This document shows positions 12,853-24,816 of a stretch of 64,000 bases of DNA, piece after piece. Each line of letters starts with the position of its first letter. Position 1 is the first letter of the stretch. The translations under genes were made by a program, and so were the position numbers. The notes under the pieces are model-generated. The model was given only the letters and a program-made list of their open reading frames with translations, was not told the origin of the DNA and did no database searches. Origin of the DNA: Ectobius pallidus (taxonomy: Eukaryota; Arthropoda; Insecta; Blattodea; Ectobiidae); the NCBI GenBank assembly GCA_964059195.1, contig CAXKWD010000002.1, positions 50,804,923-50,868,922 of the forward strand, given 5' to 3'.

Positions 12853-13599
12853 TTTTAAAAAAAAGTCACAGAAATGTTGGCAACTTCATAACTTTCAGTA
12901 GGTAAGAAAGGCACTGATTTTATTTAATAAAATCTTAGCAATTTGAAGAAATTTTATTGTTTCACTGGTTTATCCAGCAACTTTAATTCGTATGGCTTGA
13001 AAACATGCAGCTATAGAAATTGTTTGTTTATTATAACTTGTAACACATCTCATGCCAAAATATCGTTAAAATAAATAAAACATTATGAAGATATAGAACT
13101 AGAAGTCACACCATGGCCGACATCATAGCATTGTTTATGGAGACTATAAATAATTAGCACTTATCAGAACTTTTAATTAAGCGCAAGAGGGCAAGGGGCA
13201 GGGCCCTGGTAAGATATCATCTATAATTTGTTTTCCTTGCGTGAATAACACTTCGCGCCAAACTTTTTAAATAATATCTTCTTAAATTTAAATGAAGCAC
13301 AAACAGGAAGTGGCACTTAGTTTAAGGCTCAGACACCCTCTGCTAGAATAATAATCTCGTGATTAGAAACAGAAATATTGTCTTTGGAGTTAATAGATAA
13401 ACGTCTGTTCTGCAGCAAAGAGAATTTATTTGCTTCCGCATACTTTCAGGAATTTCGAAAAATTATAACAAATTATTTTCCCATAATTTTTTTATTAGAA
13501 TATTCTATAATGTCGTAGTTTTCTCAACCAAAATATGCACCATACATGTTTCAGTACATGAAAAAAATTTCCCTCCATAAATCCCAATCTAAAATATAT

Positions 13600-13875
13600 T
13601 TTTCTTGTGGTCCTTTCTGTAGCCTACTACCTAGGTATACACTTTTCACTCCGTTTATCCGATTTTCGATGTCTTCCTTTCCTGTTTCTTTCCGGTGGTT
13701 CCCGTTTTGGGTATCTTCCATCGTTCATCCTACTTACATGCCCATCCCATTCTAATCTTTTAAATAATTTTTTTCATTATGTCCTCTATTTTTAACGTTT
13801 TTAATCCTTTCTCTCCTTGATTCCCTGACCGCTCGTCTCCAATAATCCATTTCTGTAGCTTTTTTTCTTCCTTCT
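13600..13875 (-). pseudogene. Degenerate non-LTR retrotransposon ORF2 C-terminus
   Basis: On the minus strand the bases from about 13865 down translate, with frame breaks, to KATEMDYWRRAVRES and RRERIKNVKN, then a broken NGMGM.VG segment and later PPERN. This is the order of the ATEMD(F/Y)WRR...RIRN...WYGHV.RM block found after the reverse transcriptase domain in RTE/Jockey-like elements. Stops and frameshifts show it is dead. No 5' part or tail was delimited. Confidence 0.6.
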
Positions 13876-14179
13876 TCTACTTGCCGTCCACGATTCTGCA
13901 CCAAATATTGTTATACTACTTTCTAGCCCCTTATAGTTATAACATTTTCTTTGTTTTTTGACAAAATATTACTGCTCCTGAGTAATGAATTTAATATTCC
14001 AATAACTTTCCCCTTTGACATAATATTATCGTATATGCATCATCCAAACAGGACAAATAAATTAAATTAACTTTCGTTAAGAGGAATCCTGCCTTTACTT
14101 ACTAGATAGATTCTATGTAAGTAGATTGAATGCCACGACTAATTACTTTTACGTGTCTCTTTTACAGGGGAAATATTTT

Positions 14180-14208
14180 CCTTTCTTTCTTTCTTTCTTT
14201 CTTTCTTT
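14180..14208 (+). repeat. (CTTT)n microsatellite
   Basis: Simple repeat immediately before the dispersed repeat at 14243. Confidence 0.9.
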
Positions 14209-14242
14209 GTCGTAGTTTTTTACCTCTCCCTTTTACGATTTA

Positions 14243-14345
14243 AGCGACCCAAGCCGCCCGGGCCTGTCGGGAGAGGGATTATCTTTGGATCACATACATA
14301 CTTTTTTGACCAGACAAGGACATGGAGGGCCTCCCCGGATGAGTG
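14243..14345 (+). repeat. Dispersed repeat shared with 2718-2800 and ~40803-40880
   Basis: It contains cctgtcgggagagggatta, a cttttttgaccaga core and catggagggcctcccc. The same blocks appear reversed at 2718-2800 and in diverged form near 40803-40880. Copies in both orientations with conserved internal order indicate a retroposed or transposed family. Confidence 0.6.
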
Positions 14346-14412
14346 ATCAGCCCAGGGAAATATTTTCATTTGTTAAATAAGAAATAACTTGTTTTTTTTT
14401 TTCGACCGGAAT

Positions 14413-14757
14413 TCACATGTTGAGCGACAATATGCTATTTATCGCTGTGTCTGTATTCAACATTAATTTAAGAGGATGGGGTGCACGAGCTGATAAAGTT
14501 GTCGATCTTGGTGTGCGCATGCTAGAACACAAGATTACGTCATCACCCTCTTGTCGTCGTAAATCAATGAATGCAACAGCAATTCCATCTGCTAACAGCG
14601 GTGTTGGACAATATCGCGACTCCCGACACCCTACAGACACACGCAAATCTCCCCCTCCGCAATGCTGCAGCAAATTAAATTCCATTACGTGTTTTCTGCT
14701 ATTACTAGACCGCAGATTTTTATCCTTAAGGGATGACAGAAGTGTTGATTTAGCCAT
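14413..14757 (-). CDS. Unrecognised open frame of 114 codons
   Basis: I do not recognise this protein. The ATG sits in a fair context (acgaacATGG). The frame carries several Cys residues (CGGGD, GCRES, RYC) but no motif I can name, and it contains no membrane segment. The opposite strand is also open (14417-14788, 123 codons) across the same bases, and the patch is richer in G, C and CpG than its flanks. It could be a fragment of an unfamiliar mobile element, a lineage-specific exon, or chance openness in a GC-rich island. Whether either strand is translated is unknown. Confidence 0.2.
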   Translation of the reverse strand: MAKSTLLSSLKDKNLRSSNSRKHVMEFNLLQHCGGGDLRVSVGCRESRYCPTPLLADGIAVAFIDLRRQEGDDVILCSSMRTPRSTTLSARAPHPLKLMLNTDTAINSILSLNM

Positions 14758-15162
14758 GTTCGTGAAACTGCAATTTTCTTTATTTTAGCGTAAAATAATC
14801 AAGTATACCAAACATGCCTAATTTCGCAGTACCCCTAATTTCGCAGCATCTTTTTATTTTATTTATTGCAAAATTGGGAACAGCAGTGGAAATATTTCAT
14901 CTTATTCATCAAAGAGGGCATCTTCTCTTCTATTTTATACATTTTTTTTTTTATTTTTCCATTACTGTTCCTGTTTATGCAGTAAATAAAATAAAAAGAT
15001 ACTGCTAAATTAGGCACGTTTGCCCTATACCCTAAAATATAACTGCGCAAAATGTCATGCCGTTTGAACGCATTTAGCAGATGTTGCTGACACAATTTTT
15101 AAACCTTAATGCGCTTCCAACTGCTAGTGGATGCAAACTTTAATGCCATATTTTTTTCAGTT

Positions 15163-15290
15163 TCATCGAGGCTGAGCTCACCCCGTTCCAGACCTCTCTA
15201 CTTCAGAAAATCCGGGTTAAAGGGATCGAACCCGGCCTGCAGATCCGGGCCAGTGACGCTAACCACGAGAATGCAGGCGATCATCATTGT
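15163..15290 (-). repeat. tRNA-derived SINE (minus strand)
   Basis: Read on the minus strand it has tcgtggttagcgtcactgg (A-box region), then ccgggttcgatccc (B box, complement near 15221-15232), then a body ending in aggtctggaacgggg. The unit at 18080-18270 shares the B-box context and the (a)gaggtctgg body word, so both belong to one SINE family. Confidence 0.65.
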
Positions 15291-15496
15291 ACATTCTGTG
15301 ATTGTACTATGACTGACAAAAAATAGGCTTATCTTAATAAGATCACTTGTAAGTAAATTATGTTCCTTAAAATATGTATAGGCTAATTATTTTATTTTCG
15401 ATTACAAAATATTCTTAAAAGGGTTCTGCCGAGAAGTTTTATAGTTTTAGATTTTTTACACTTTTTAGAATGCAAATCTTGGAAATAGATTCGGCG

Positions 15497-15997
15497 TAGG
15501 GCTGTACCAATTAATCGATTAATCGGCCCGATTAATCGATTAAATATTTAATCGTCGATGAATTAAATTTTCCTATTAATCGGTTTAGTCGAATTCTGAA
15601 AACTTCCCCCCCCCCGAGAAATCGGTCAAATGACCAAACTCCTTTCTCAGTGATGAGTGAGAGAGTTTTTAGTGCTGACGGTATTATTGTAAACAAGCTA
15701 CGATCGTCTTTTCATCATTCAAATGTCAACAAACTCGTGTGTCTCAAGTCTTGGCTGAAAAAGTTACCCGAAATATAAGTTCTGTATATATTTCTTCACT
15801 AGTTAACTAATAATGGTATTCATTAATTCAGGATTTCTTCTGATTATCTGAGTGTAGTAGTTATTAAACGTGTAAAACAATATTAAATGTACACTTTGAT
15901 TTCGTTTAAAATACAGACTTTTTCGATTAATCAGTCGATTAATCGATTAAAGTCAAGCGTTAACTCGATTAAAAATTGTAATCGATTTTAAGCCCTA
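15497..15997 (+). mobile_element. hAT element, family 1 copy A, with transposase tail
   Basis: Termini are TAGGGCTG...AGCCCTA with an 8-bp target duplication ATTCGGCG at 15489-15496 and 15998-16005, a perfect match. Subterminal regions are packed with cgattaatcga palindromes at both ends, candidate transposase binding sites. From 15653 to 15778 an open frame reads SERVFSADGIIVNKLRSSF, continues with HHSNVNKLVCLKSWL and stops. This is the end of the hAT dimerisation domain (SERVFS.AG.I...KR..L....V..L.FL pattern). At 501 bp it is an internal-deletion derivative of an autonomous hAT. Confidence 0.93.
15653..15778 (+). pseudogene. hAT transposase C-terminal (dimerisation) remnant
   Basis: The last ~41 codons of a hAT transposase are preserved with their stop codon inside family 1 copy A. 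The frame upstream is lost in a poly-C stretch (15606-15615), so only the C-terminal helix pair of the dimerisation region survives. It cannot be catalytic, since the DDE residues lie upstream in this family. Reverse-complement traces of the same bases are visible in copy B near 25006-25045. Confidence 0.85.
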
Positions 15998-16021
15998 ATT
16001 CGGCGCTAAAGCTATCTTTGT

Positions 16022-16035
16022 TGGGGGGGGGGGGG
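16022..16035 (+). repeat. Poly-G run
   Basis: Homopolymer adjoining the right flank of the hAT copy. Confidence 0.9.
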
Positions 16036-16484
16036 TCCATATGACTACTGAATATATATCTCTGTGATCATGGAAATACACAAGCTTGGAAAGGAAACAA
16101 TTTGGTACCACAGGATTTAGCTGTGAGTGTACCGTACACATCTTCAGGGTTAAGGTCTGCCGGTGTTGACGTCAACCCCCCGAGCAGGCTGTTGTTGACG
16201 TCGCTCCTCTGTAGTAATTATGTATTCCAAGCCAGCAAAGTGCTTTTGGCAGTGATCACCGTTCCTTTCTTCTATACAAAACCATGATTCCACTCCCAGC
16301 ATCACACATTAAAACATACACGTTACATCAGATTTCTTTTTAGGTCTTTCAAGACGTAATTAGATTCTTGAGACTATTAAAACGCTGGTAAAAATAAAGT
16401 AATTGAAACTGTACACCTTGGTATGAAAAGTTATCTGCATCATACATATTTCACATTAACTTGTACGATTCATCGGTGAAGGAA

Positions 16485-16684
16485 NNNNNNNNNNNNNNNN
16501 NNNNNNNNNNNNNNNNNNNNNNNNNNNNNNNNNNNNNNNNNNNNNNNNNNNNNNNNNNNNNNNNNNNNNNNNNNNNNNNNNNNNNNNNNNNNNNNNNNNN
16601 NNNNNNNNNNNNNNNNNNNNNNNNNNNNNNNNNNNNNNNNNNNNNNNNNNNNNNNNNNNNNNNNNNNNNNNNNNNNNNNNNNNN
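16485..16684. other. Assembly gap of 200 N
   Basis: Exactly 200 unknown bases, a fixed-size scaffolder gap. The true distance is unknown, and open frames that run through it are meaningless. Confidence 0.98.
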
Positions 16685-17974
16685 GATATTGGAATTTGCA
16701 ATGATGGCCTCCTGCGAATTCACGATCCGACCAGACCGGCCAAAGCTCCTGCCTTCGCTAGCGTGGATAAGTCAAACATCCTGATCGAAGCAGTTTGCTT
16801 CGCCCAGATTGTCAAGACAATTCTTGTCATGACCAACAATATGTTCATATAGACATGTCAAAATATATATTATAAATTATTAGTATAAAGTTATTAATAT
16901 AAAGATAAAAACATTTTTAAAAATGTAACTTTTTAGAAACAAACTAATACTATTTTGCATTTTTAGTCATTTTTCAAGAGGTAGGTAATTTGTTGTCATT
17001 TAAGGTCATTTTCGGCACTTTTTATGGCTTCTATCAAGTGTGAACTAAATCGAGGGCAAACTACTTGTTTTGAACAAGCCCAAATTGTTTCAGTTGAGGA
17101 AGGGAGGAGCTTTGTATTTTCAGACAAAATAAAATCATTTTCATTTGAGAATCTCCGTCAAGTCTTTGCATAGTTTATTTAAAAATTCAAATTTACTGTA
17201 CTCATTTTAAATGGCTCATACCCACGTATCCAAGTAGTATTTACTTACTTCGTTAGTAAAAATTGTTTTTATAATAACAAGGAATAATTTATTGGTCGCA
17301 TTTTTTTAATTTCGTGTCATTTTTAAATATTTTAGGTAATCATTTTTATTATTTTTCGCTACTCTTTGGTAATTAAATGCATGCCTAAGATATTACATGT
17401 TTTTATGATTATAAATACTTTCTTACATATTCCATTAATTTTCACTACATATTTATGTATATCTTAGCCAAATGAAACTACATAAAAATCCTATCTCTAC
17501 TCATAATAGGCTATCCTTCGTTATGTAAAGAATATACAGATTTTATGACCCGCCGCGATATAAACTATGACGAATGCGACTATTTGATTGCAGTAGTTTA
17601 GTCACAGTGCGCCAGTATAATGGTAACGAGGGGGTAGTAGCGGGAAAACCACTTGTTACAGTCGTGATGAGATGAGACCTCCAGATTCTCTGATACGCTA
17701 ATGGCTGGGATGGATCTGTCGGCTAACTAGCCTTTGATGCACTCCGCCTCGGCTCGAGGAATTCAACCATCAAGCTCGTCATTCGCAACCTATGTGCTGT
17801 TAGGTGTACTGTCTACCTCCAGGCGCTCGCTAAATACATTCATTCATTGCACAAGCAAGCTCTTCCTGCAGAGCAGGTTTATTCCACAACTAACATATTC
17901 TTTAAACAACTAAAATATTCTTTTTGCAGGAAAAATGGGGTGTTCAGTTTCTACACACTAAAACTAACACTAAC
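16685..17974. other. Unassigned DNA right of the gap
   Basis: Repeated tttttagtcattttt-like words at 16960-17350 suggest a decayed element with subterminal repeats, but its left end is lost toward the gap. 17640-17850 is GC-richer without a recognisable protein. The right edge word atgcatgcctaaga also occurs at about 26195-26210. Confidence 0.4.
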
Positions 17975-18270
17975 TCCGTGGCGCTTACATCCCAGAAGGG
18001 ACAAGGCCTACCACCCGACCGCTGCGTCATCTACCATAGGCAGACGGCAGGATTGGGCGGCATGTGGTCAGCATGCGGACACCCACGGCCGTTAATGGCT
18101 GTTTCCATGACCGGAGCAGCTACTTCTCTATCAAGTAGCTCCTCAATTTGAATCACGAGGCCGAGTGCACCTCTACCAGACCTCCCTACCTCAGAAAAAT
18201 CCGAGGAGGTACCGGAGATCGAACCCGGGCCGACGGATCTGTAGTTAGCGACGCCGGCGGTCTAGTTTCT
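17975..18270 (-). repeat. tRNA-derived SINE with long body (minus strand)
   Basis: On the minus strand gctaactacagatccgtcgg precedes gggttcgatctccgg (B box; complement near 18209-18220), followed by a body containing gaggtctggtagaggtgcac and a self-complementary agctacttg/caagtagct stem. The head resembles the SINE at 15163-15290. The distal body (17975-18080) may be a second repeat. Confidence 0.6.
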
Positions 18271-18911
18271 ACACACAGATAACGTAAACAGTTTGCCTAT
18301 GGTTACTTCAATGAAAGAATATTCAGTATGAAAATAATTTAACTGAACTAAACTAGGATAGCGTTTACCAGCCGACCACTAGGTTCTTTACCCGGTCTTT
18401 CTATTTCATTGGCAGATATCAGAAAAGCAGTTACTGGTTTTCTTTAATACAATCGAACTAGAACTCCATGATGGCACATCTCATGGGATGATAGCGCATA
18501 TCAAACGACCGCTACTTTACCTATCTACGTATTTCGATGTTATTTGCAGATGACAAGACTTGTCAGCACTGCTACTGATAGCTAGTTTTCTTCTTTAGAG
18601 CTGTACACATTAAAAATGTTGCAAACTGTTTATTAATGTTAATTCGTCTTATATCCCTTAAGCGAAAGAAAAGCTATAAAATATTATTTACTTAAATGTA
18701 TTTGATTTATTTACATGTTTAATTGTACAGACTATTGTACAGCATTCTGACCACATATATTATTGTGATATATGTATTGTATTGTATAATTAAATTTAAT
18801 TAATCTTTATAAGAGCAGACATAATTTCCATCTTCATAACTATCTAGCCGATTACAACGAAATGATAACATGTTGATACTTTATAAAGTACAAACGACAT
18901 TTCGCTTAGGG

Positions 18912-19038
18912 CAGTGGTCGGCAAAACCTGCAATAAGTGCAATGCTAACCCGTACGAAGGAATAAAACTTATAACGAATGCAATCAGAATCATCTTGCTG
19001 TAGAGTTAGCATTTAATACAGATTGCTGTCGACCGTTG
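18912..19038. mobile_element. Short hAT-type MITE (127 bp)
   Basis: The ends are CAGTGGTCGGC and, reversed, CAACGGTCGAC. Flanks are GCTTAGGG (18904-18911) and GCTTAAGG (19039-19046), 7 of 8 bases identical. CAGTGGT-type termini with 8-bp duplications are classic hAT. Confidence 0.7.
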
Positions 19039-19046
19039 GCTTAAGG

Positions 19047-19875
19047 GAATGGTAACTCCAGACTATTCAACCATCCGACATAATCTAGTAGTTTAGTTAG
19101 TTCATCCATCCATTCTACAGGAAAAGGGAATCGTGTACTTCCACAATTACACGAACTTCTTAAAAAATACGCCAGAAGCATGACGAGTCTGCTTTACAGG
19201 TGCATTTAACAATATTTCATTATCAAGTAAATTATTACTGTACAAGTTATTAAAATTAAAAGATTAAAGTAATTTTGGATTTTTCATAATTAGGGAATAT
19301 AAGACAAAAAAACACATTTTAGAATGTTAAAGCTCCTTTTTATATCTTCCTTCTTCTCAACACGATTCCAGTATTTTGGACAGATGAATTTTATTCTTAG
19401 TTCATGCTTGGATGGTTTGAAACGCAGCAGACAAAGGGATGGGAAGAAAGGAAAATTTCAGTTTCCACTGGCAACTGCAGTAATCATGGAAAATATAGGG
19501 TTATGTCACTAGCTCTACCATTTTTTTGCTTCCCCTTCATGATAATAATTATAGCTTTGGATAGCAACAGGTGTGAATACTGTTGTTTACTGGGGAGCTC
19601 TACCCTCAATTAACGTGCTTTAATATGCGATTAGACTGGCGCGACCACAAGACCATCAGCGCCACCTGCACACCCCTCCCAATTTATCATCCCACAAACA
19701 AATTCACACGCAGATATCATATTTCCGCCTAGAACTCTTTCTCGTCTCTTCACTGCTACAAAAGTGCACTTCTTTTTCCGCTTAAATATTAACGTAAAGT
19801 TGTGAAGAAATTGAGAAAAACAGGTTTAAAAAAAAGTGTGCGTGCAACGCCACGCGACAGAAGCGAAACTTGTTT
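19047..19875. other. Unassigned DNA
   Basis: No coding or repeat structure recognised. Confidence 0.5.
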
Positions 19876-20075
19876 CAATTTTTTTTTATTTTTTTTTTTT
19901 TCAATTTTGTTTATTGGATTTTTTAAATTTTGGATTTTTGGCTTTTTAATATTGGGTTTTTGGATTTTTTATTTTTTGGATTTTTAAATTTTGGATTTTT
20001 TATTTTTTTACTTTGGATTTTTAGATTTTTAAATTTTGGAATTTTTAATTCTTGGATTTTTTAAATTTTGGATAA
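19876..20075 (+). repeat. T-rich low-complexity tract of ttttggattttt units
   Basis: About 200 bp of degenerate tandem units (ggatttttaaattttggatt and variants). Any open frame here is an artefact of base composition. Confidence 0.85.
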
Positions 20076-20259
20076 GCCTAATCATTGAGTTGATTGTTTT
20101 CTGTGCAGTCCGTTCCATCACACCTCACTAATTTCGTGACGATTTTTGAGCGTGACACAAGCTCTGGATTTACCCCTACCGCGGCTAAAGAAGTTTCACT
20201 TCAAAAATCAAGACTAAAACTGACATTTAAAAAATGCAACAGTCGCGTTTTAGAAGTAA

Positions 20260-20395
20260 TTTTTACTTTGATAAAGATAAAGATAAGCCCATGGCATCCC
20301 TGAAGGGCAAGGACCTCCTACTCGTGGTAAGGAAGCTCAGAGAATATCACATGGTGAGCTAGTCCATGTGAGAGGTTTTCTTTTTAGATTTAGCT
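20260..20395 (-). repeat. Possible SINE with (TTTATC)n tail
   Basis: On the minus strand a GC-balanced body (ggaggtccttgcccttcagg...gccatgggctta) ends in tctttatctttatc, the look of a SINE 3' tail. No second copy is present in the window. Confidence 0.35.
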
Positions 20396-20559
20396 ACACT
20401 TCACTATTTACACTTATAACTGTCCCCGACACTGTTACATTTTTCTAAAAACTATCTACTGTCCAAAATTGTTATAATGGCCGCAGGAATTAGGTTTCCA
20501 TTTCAATGTCTAGCATTAAGGTAACTCAAAATTTGCAAAAGAAGAAAGCTAGCCAATAC

Positions 20560-20720
20560 AGCCACATACCGCACACCATGTTGGTATGATGTGGCTATAA
20601 TTTTAACTTTTTAAATCCTATCACTGAGGATGACCACAATTGGTCGAAATTAATTTTTAATATTTTAAAACTTTTATATTGACAAGGCGAAGTTACCGTA
20701 TTTTATATTCAAAGACAAGT
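20560..20720. repeat. Possible retroelement 3' end (ctgaggatgaccacaattgg motif)
   Basis: cactgaggatgaccacaattggtcgaaa resembles the conserved ctga(a/g)gatg...ggtcgaaa words near the ends of some Penelope-like and non-LTR elements. No coding part is attached. Confidence 0.3.
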
Positions 20721-21680
20721 CAATATGGTTCTATTTTATCAATATTATACATAAAACCGATATAATAAGAGACATAATAACTGGGAGATAATTTATTGTT
20801 TTACAAACCTTTCACTAAACCCTCACCACAGAAAGGTAAAAGCAAATGGAAAGACGATTATTGCCTCTACTAACACACTATTTGGTGCACAATAAATAAA
20901 TAAACAAATAAAGCAAGGTGAAAACAGTAATTTTTGGGGGGGGGGGAGGGAGATGTGTTTTCCTCATGTCACTGCTACCAATTGAAAGAAATTGCCATTT
21001 GCAGTCTATTTATATAAAATAAAACTACAGATATCTATCGCAGTAGACCTATCGGGAAACATACAGATGGCGTTATCGTAAAAATTAAAAATATACTAAT
21101 ACTGGGATATTCCACGAGCGATGTATAATATAACGTTCTATGAGACTACCTAGAATAGCACATCGAGTATGAGAAAGTCCCAGTAAAATATGAGACATCT
21201 CAAGAAAGTGTTTTCCTCATGTGACAGGCTGGTTTTGTCAAAGACATCAGGACGTCTCCAAAAACGATTCATCAGATTGACAGTATCCGCTGTAGGTCTG
21301 CGTATCTCGCAGAAAATACTTTTGTCCGAATTTAACATTTCTATAAATAATTGCGCACCTTCTTCATTCAGCTTTGTTGGTCGCGCAGCAGCTGCGGTAT
21401 CTCATGAAGCGTATCGCATTTATGAATGGAACGAGAAAAAGAAATTGTCAGAATTTCAAACCGGAAGGAGAGGGTAAGAATACTCGAGGTTATGTAATGT
21501 CTTTACCACACTCTTCCAAGTATCAGTTTTCAAGTACACCTGCGCTGTTCTTACAGTATCCCATATCACATACAAAGAAACACTCATTATTCGGAGGCTT
21601 TTTAACGCTGCCAATAAATATGATAGAGAAATTATCATTACATTTCATTATTTTGTTCCTAGACTTTCAAGCCTTCTTTC

Positions 21681-22440
21681 GTTATTTTAAAATAATTATT
21701 TTCCGGCTGATAAAATACTACTCATAACTAGGGACCGGATTTTTAGGTTTTCAAAAACACTGTTTTAGGTTTTCCATTAGGTGAAATAGTTTCTTTTTTA
21801 GGTTTTTTATCCAAAATATCGTTTTCGGGTAGAATAATTGGTTTAATGAATTTGAATGTGCTACATAAAATTCAATACATCATTAACACGTCTTCTTAAT
21901 ACACAGTGTGACCACTCAGTGTGAATAACAAGACAGTACAAACGCTTTAAAACACAGAATTCTATAACCTTGTTCATACACGGCAACAATGGTTGTTCGT
22001 ACTTATATTTTAAAAGGAATACGCCGGTACTCTACACTTCCTCACTTGATACTGTCCATCCTAGACGACAATGGGTTGTACGAAACGCTGGTGGTATTAA
22101 TTTCAACCCGACAAAAATTGTCTCTCCGCAAAATATCGATTCCTCAACTGACAAGCAAAAAAGAAAAAAAAAAAATTAGCCTAAATTAGATATTTTAGGT
22201 TTTATATCCCGTTTAGGTATATTTAGGTTTTTATACCCCATTTAGGTATTTTTAGGTGCCACAGAATTAATATGGGTGAATCCTACGGACTTGATTCGAA
22301 AAAGTGTATGAGCGCTTTTTGTTTTGGAAGCAAGGAAAAAATAGGTAAAAACCTAAGAATCCGGTCCCTACTCATAACTTTTAAGTAGGCCTGTGTAAAG
22401 CTTTCTTGAATTGAATTATTTGTTACATTCCTTTCTCCTT
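21681..22440 (+). repeat. Host repeat, filled copy (split by the hAT insertion)
   Basis: The flanks ttattttaaaataattattt...ggctgataa and, after the insertion, aagtaggcctgtgtaaagc align with 24253-24360. About 48 bp on the left and about 70 bp on the right are recognisable. Confidence 0.85.
21729..22370. mobile_element. hAT-type element, family 2 copy A (empty site at 24290)
   Basis: Termini are TAGGGACCGGATTTTTAGG and its near-perfect complement, with a perfect 8-bp duplication CTCATAAC (21721-21728, 22371-22378). Many tttttaggttttt words fill both flanking thirds, as in the related elements at 57599 and 61985. The host DNA on both sides (21681-21728 and 22371-22440) matches an uninterrupted stretch at 24253-24360, which carries a single CTCATAAC, so the boundaries are confirmed internally. 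642 bp, no transposase motif. Confidence 0.95.
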
Positions 22441-24252
22441 TCCTTCTTTCTTTCTTTCTCTTCCTTTCATTATTTCTTCCTACCTTCCTTCTTGATATAG
22501 GCCTATGTATTTGTTCAATTCCATCATACTGTACTTGAATTCTTACTGTACTCGATTCCTTATTGTTGTTGAATTTTTAAAAAGTGCTTCTCGTTTTAAA
22601 AATATCTTTCTGAGAAGAGCAGTAAGCAAATTTTAAAAACGTAACTACATATGAGTAGGGCGCAAAATTTCCGGTCGCCAGATTGAAATTGGCGACCAGA
22701 ATTCGAGGCTGGCGACAATGATTCGATGTTGTTTACTGCTGTTTTATTTAATTCGATTATTTAAGTTTCCGAAACAAATCTCAAATTTAATAGTTCGCTG
22801 GGAAGATTTCGGAAATATCCGGAAGTTATGAACATATAATTTGAATTTCCCACGCGATTTGCATTTATTTTTGTTCCATGTGTTTCAGCCAATTGTTGCG
22901 CTAACTCCTCGAGTAACAAGCGATTTAGTTCTTGTGTTTGACTGCTGTTTGTTACAACCGTTAAAGGTGTTGAAGTACTTCGAAATATTTAGTTTAAACA
23001 ATTTTTAAAAAGATTAGTCGATGCTACGCAAAAAAACACAAACTAGTAATTACAATTTTTAAATAGGGAGTAGTTCAGTTAGAGTTGTGAATTAAGTAAA
23101 TAAATTTAGTGGATTAATTAATTTTGTACATTTAAAAGCGATAGGCTATAAGCTGTACTATTTTATGTGTAATGAAGAAATATGGGAGGGCAAGTTATTA
23201 ATAATCCCGAAAGGTTGTAATGCTATACCATATTATGTAACAGTAACGGCGACTAAAATAATTATTGGGTTGGCTACTGCCTTCAGACTTGAAATTTCTT
23301 GCCCTGATACCAGTGGGACCAGTGGGCGTAAGTTATACGATTTTTTAAAGTAACGTTTTATAAAAGAAGACGAAACCGCTTAGGATTCTGAATACACCCT
23401 ATTTTGATTGATGAGGACCATTTTTAATTTAATTTAGTATTAAATATAATTAGTTATTTAAATTACATTAAACAAACCTATTCCAGATTGCATATCAAGA
23501 TAATTCTCCTATCTAATATAAACATACTATGTGGAATAAAGTTAAGAAATGTTAGGTCCTGTGGGATGGATATGGGTTTGTCTCTTTACTACATGTAGCA
23601 GCAAACGCCTTGTCAGTGGGATGGCGTTTTTAAGTGTAATCGATTTATTTGTGTGTAGCTGGGGAACATGTTTCACATCTTCAACATGTCAAAGTCTCAA
23701 GTGCGCGTACTTGTGGCCTTCGTCTGAGCCCCGCGTCCATTAATTCCAAAGACATCAAAGAATATGCTTGCTTCTTACAATCAACATAAGTAATATTTAT
23801 TTGCTGTTGTTAACAGACGCTCTCACACTAGAACTCTTGGAAGTTTTCCAAACGTTTGTTCGTGTTGTAATTACATACAGAGAGAAGAGTTAGATTCGGC
23901 GTCTTTTTTACAACAGATAGCAAATACATTGACATGCATCGCGAAATAACTCTTTTGCTGTGACATTTCACTAGTATGTACTGCTGACTTTTAACTCTGT
24001 TCGGTTCCGATAAATACACAATGTATCTCTATTTCAGACCTTTTAAAGTCCTATTAATTTAACGTCGCTTCTGCCAAAGGCACATAGTGACAGAATATAA
24101 TGAATTCTATAGGCCTAATTAGTTGTTGTGCGCCTGATAGAATACACATGCAGTAGTCATATTGATTAAGAATCTGTGAGGGAGAGAGGAATCAAACGGA
24201 TAGCAGGTAATGAAGCATGGAAAAAAATTCTGGGAATTGCATAATATAAACT
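22441..24252. other. Unassigned DNA
   Basis: Short (CTTT)n-rich stretch at 22441-22470. The rest is unremarkable, with chance frames only. Confidence 0.5.
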
Positions 24253-24360
24253 ATTTTAAAATAATTATTTTCCAGCTGATAAGATACCACTCATAACTCT
24301 TAAGTAGGCCTGTGTAAAGCTTTTTTTAAATTTAATTACGTTTTGCATTCTTTTCTCCTT
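24253..24360 (+). repeat. Host repeat, empty copy
   Basis: Same sequence as the flanks of the hAT element at 21729-22370 but continuous, with one CTCATAAC at 24290-24297. It represents the pre-insertion state of the target. Confidence 0.9.
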
Positions 24361-24816
24361 CAAACTCTCCACATTACAGGGACGCTGTAACATACGCTTA
24401 TTGTCTGCTTAGGATCTGTACTACGATCACTAGTTAAACCTATTCTCTCTTTTTTTTTTTTCCTTCCTTGAACTAGTACTACGGGGTTGCTGTCTGAATG
24501 ACATTGGCAATGGTAATGAATTACGGTAAATCAACAGTTTTAGAATTTGAGTGAAACCTTCCGGCCACAGAGCTCTCATGGTCTACTATTTTGTTCGGAC
24601 CAGATTTGCCTATCTGCAGGTTAGTTTAACTGCTATTCCATCATCAGATAACCGAACTAGACGGACTATCCTGCAGGGTTGTCTTTCTTGTTACATGTTT
24701 CCAATCTATTTTCCAGATTTAATGTGCAATCTTCCAGATAAACTTCAACAAGAGGTTTATGTGGAGATCGCAGTAGGCTATATGCCCTTAGTTTCTCTAG
24801 TAGGAATTCTAAAAAT

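Noticed and set aside
16160..16200. TGACGTCA (CRE-like) palindrome near 16165
   Set aside because: A single 8-mer with no other promoter context. Too common to support a call.
16451..16784. Open frames running through the N block
   Set aside because: They consist mainly of unknown residues across the 200-N gap.
19802..19987. Phe-rich frame resembling membrane segments
   Set aside because: Product of the T-rich low-complexity tract.
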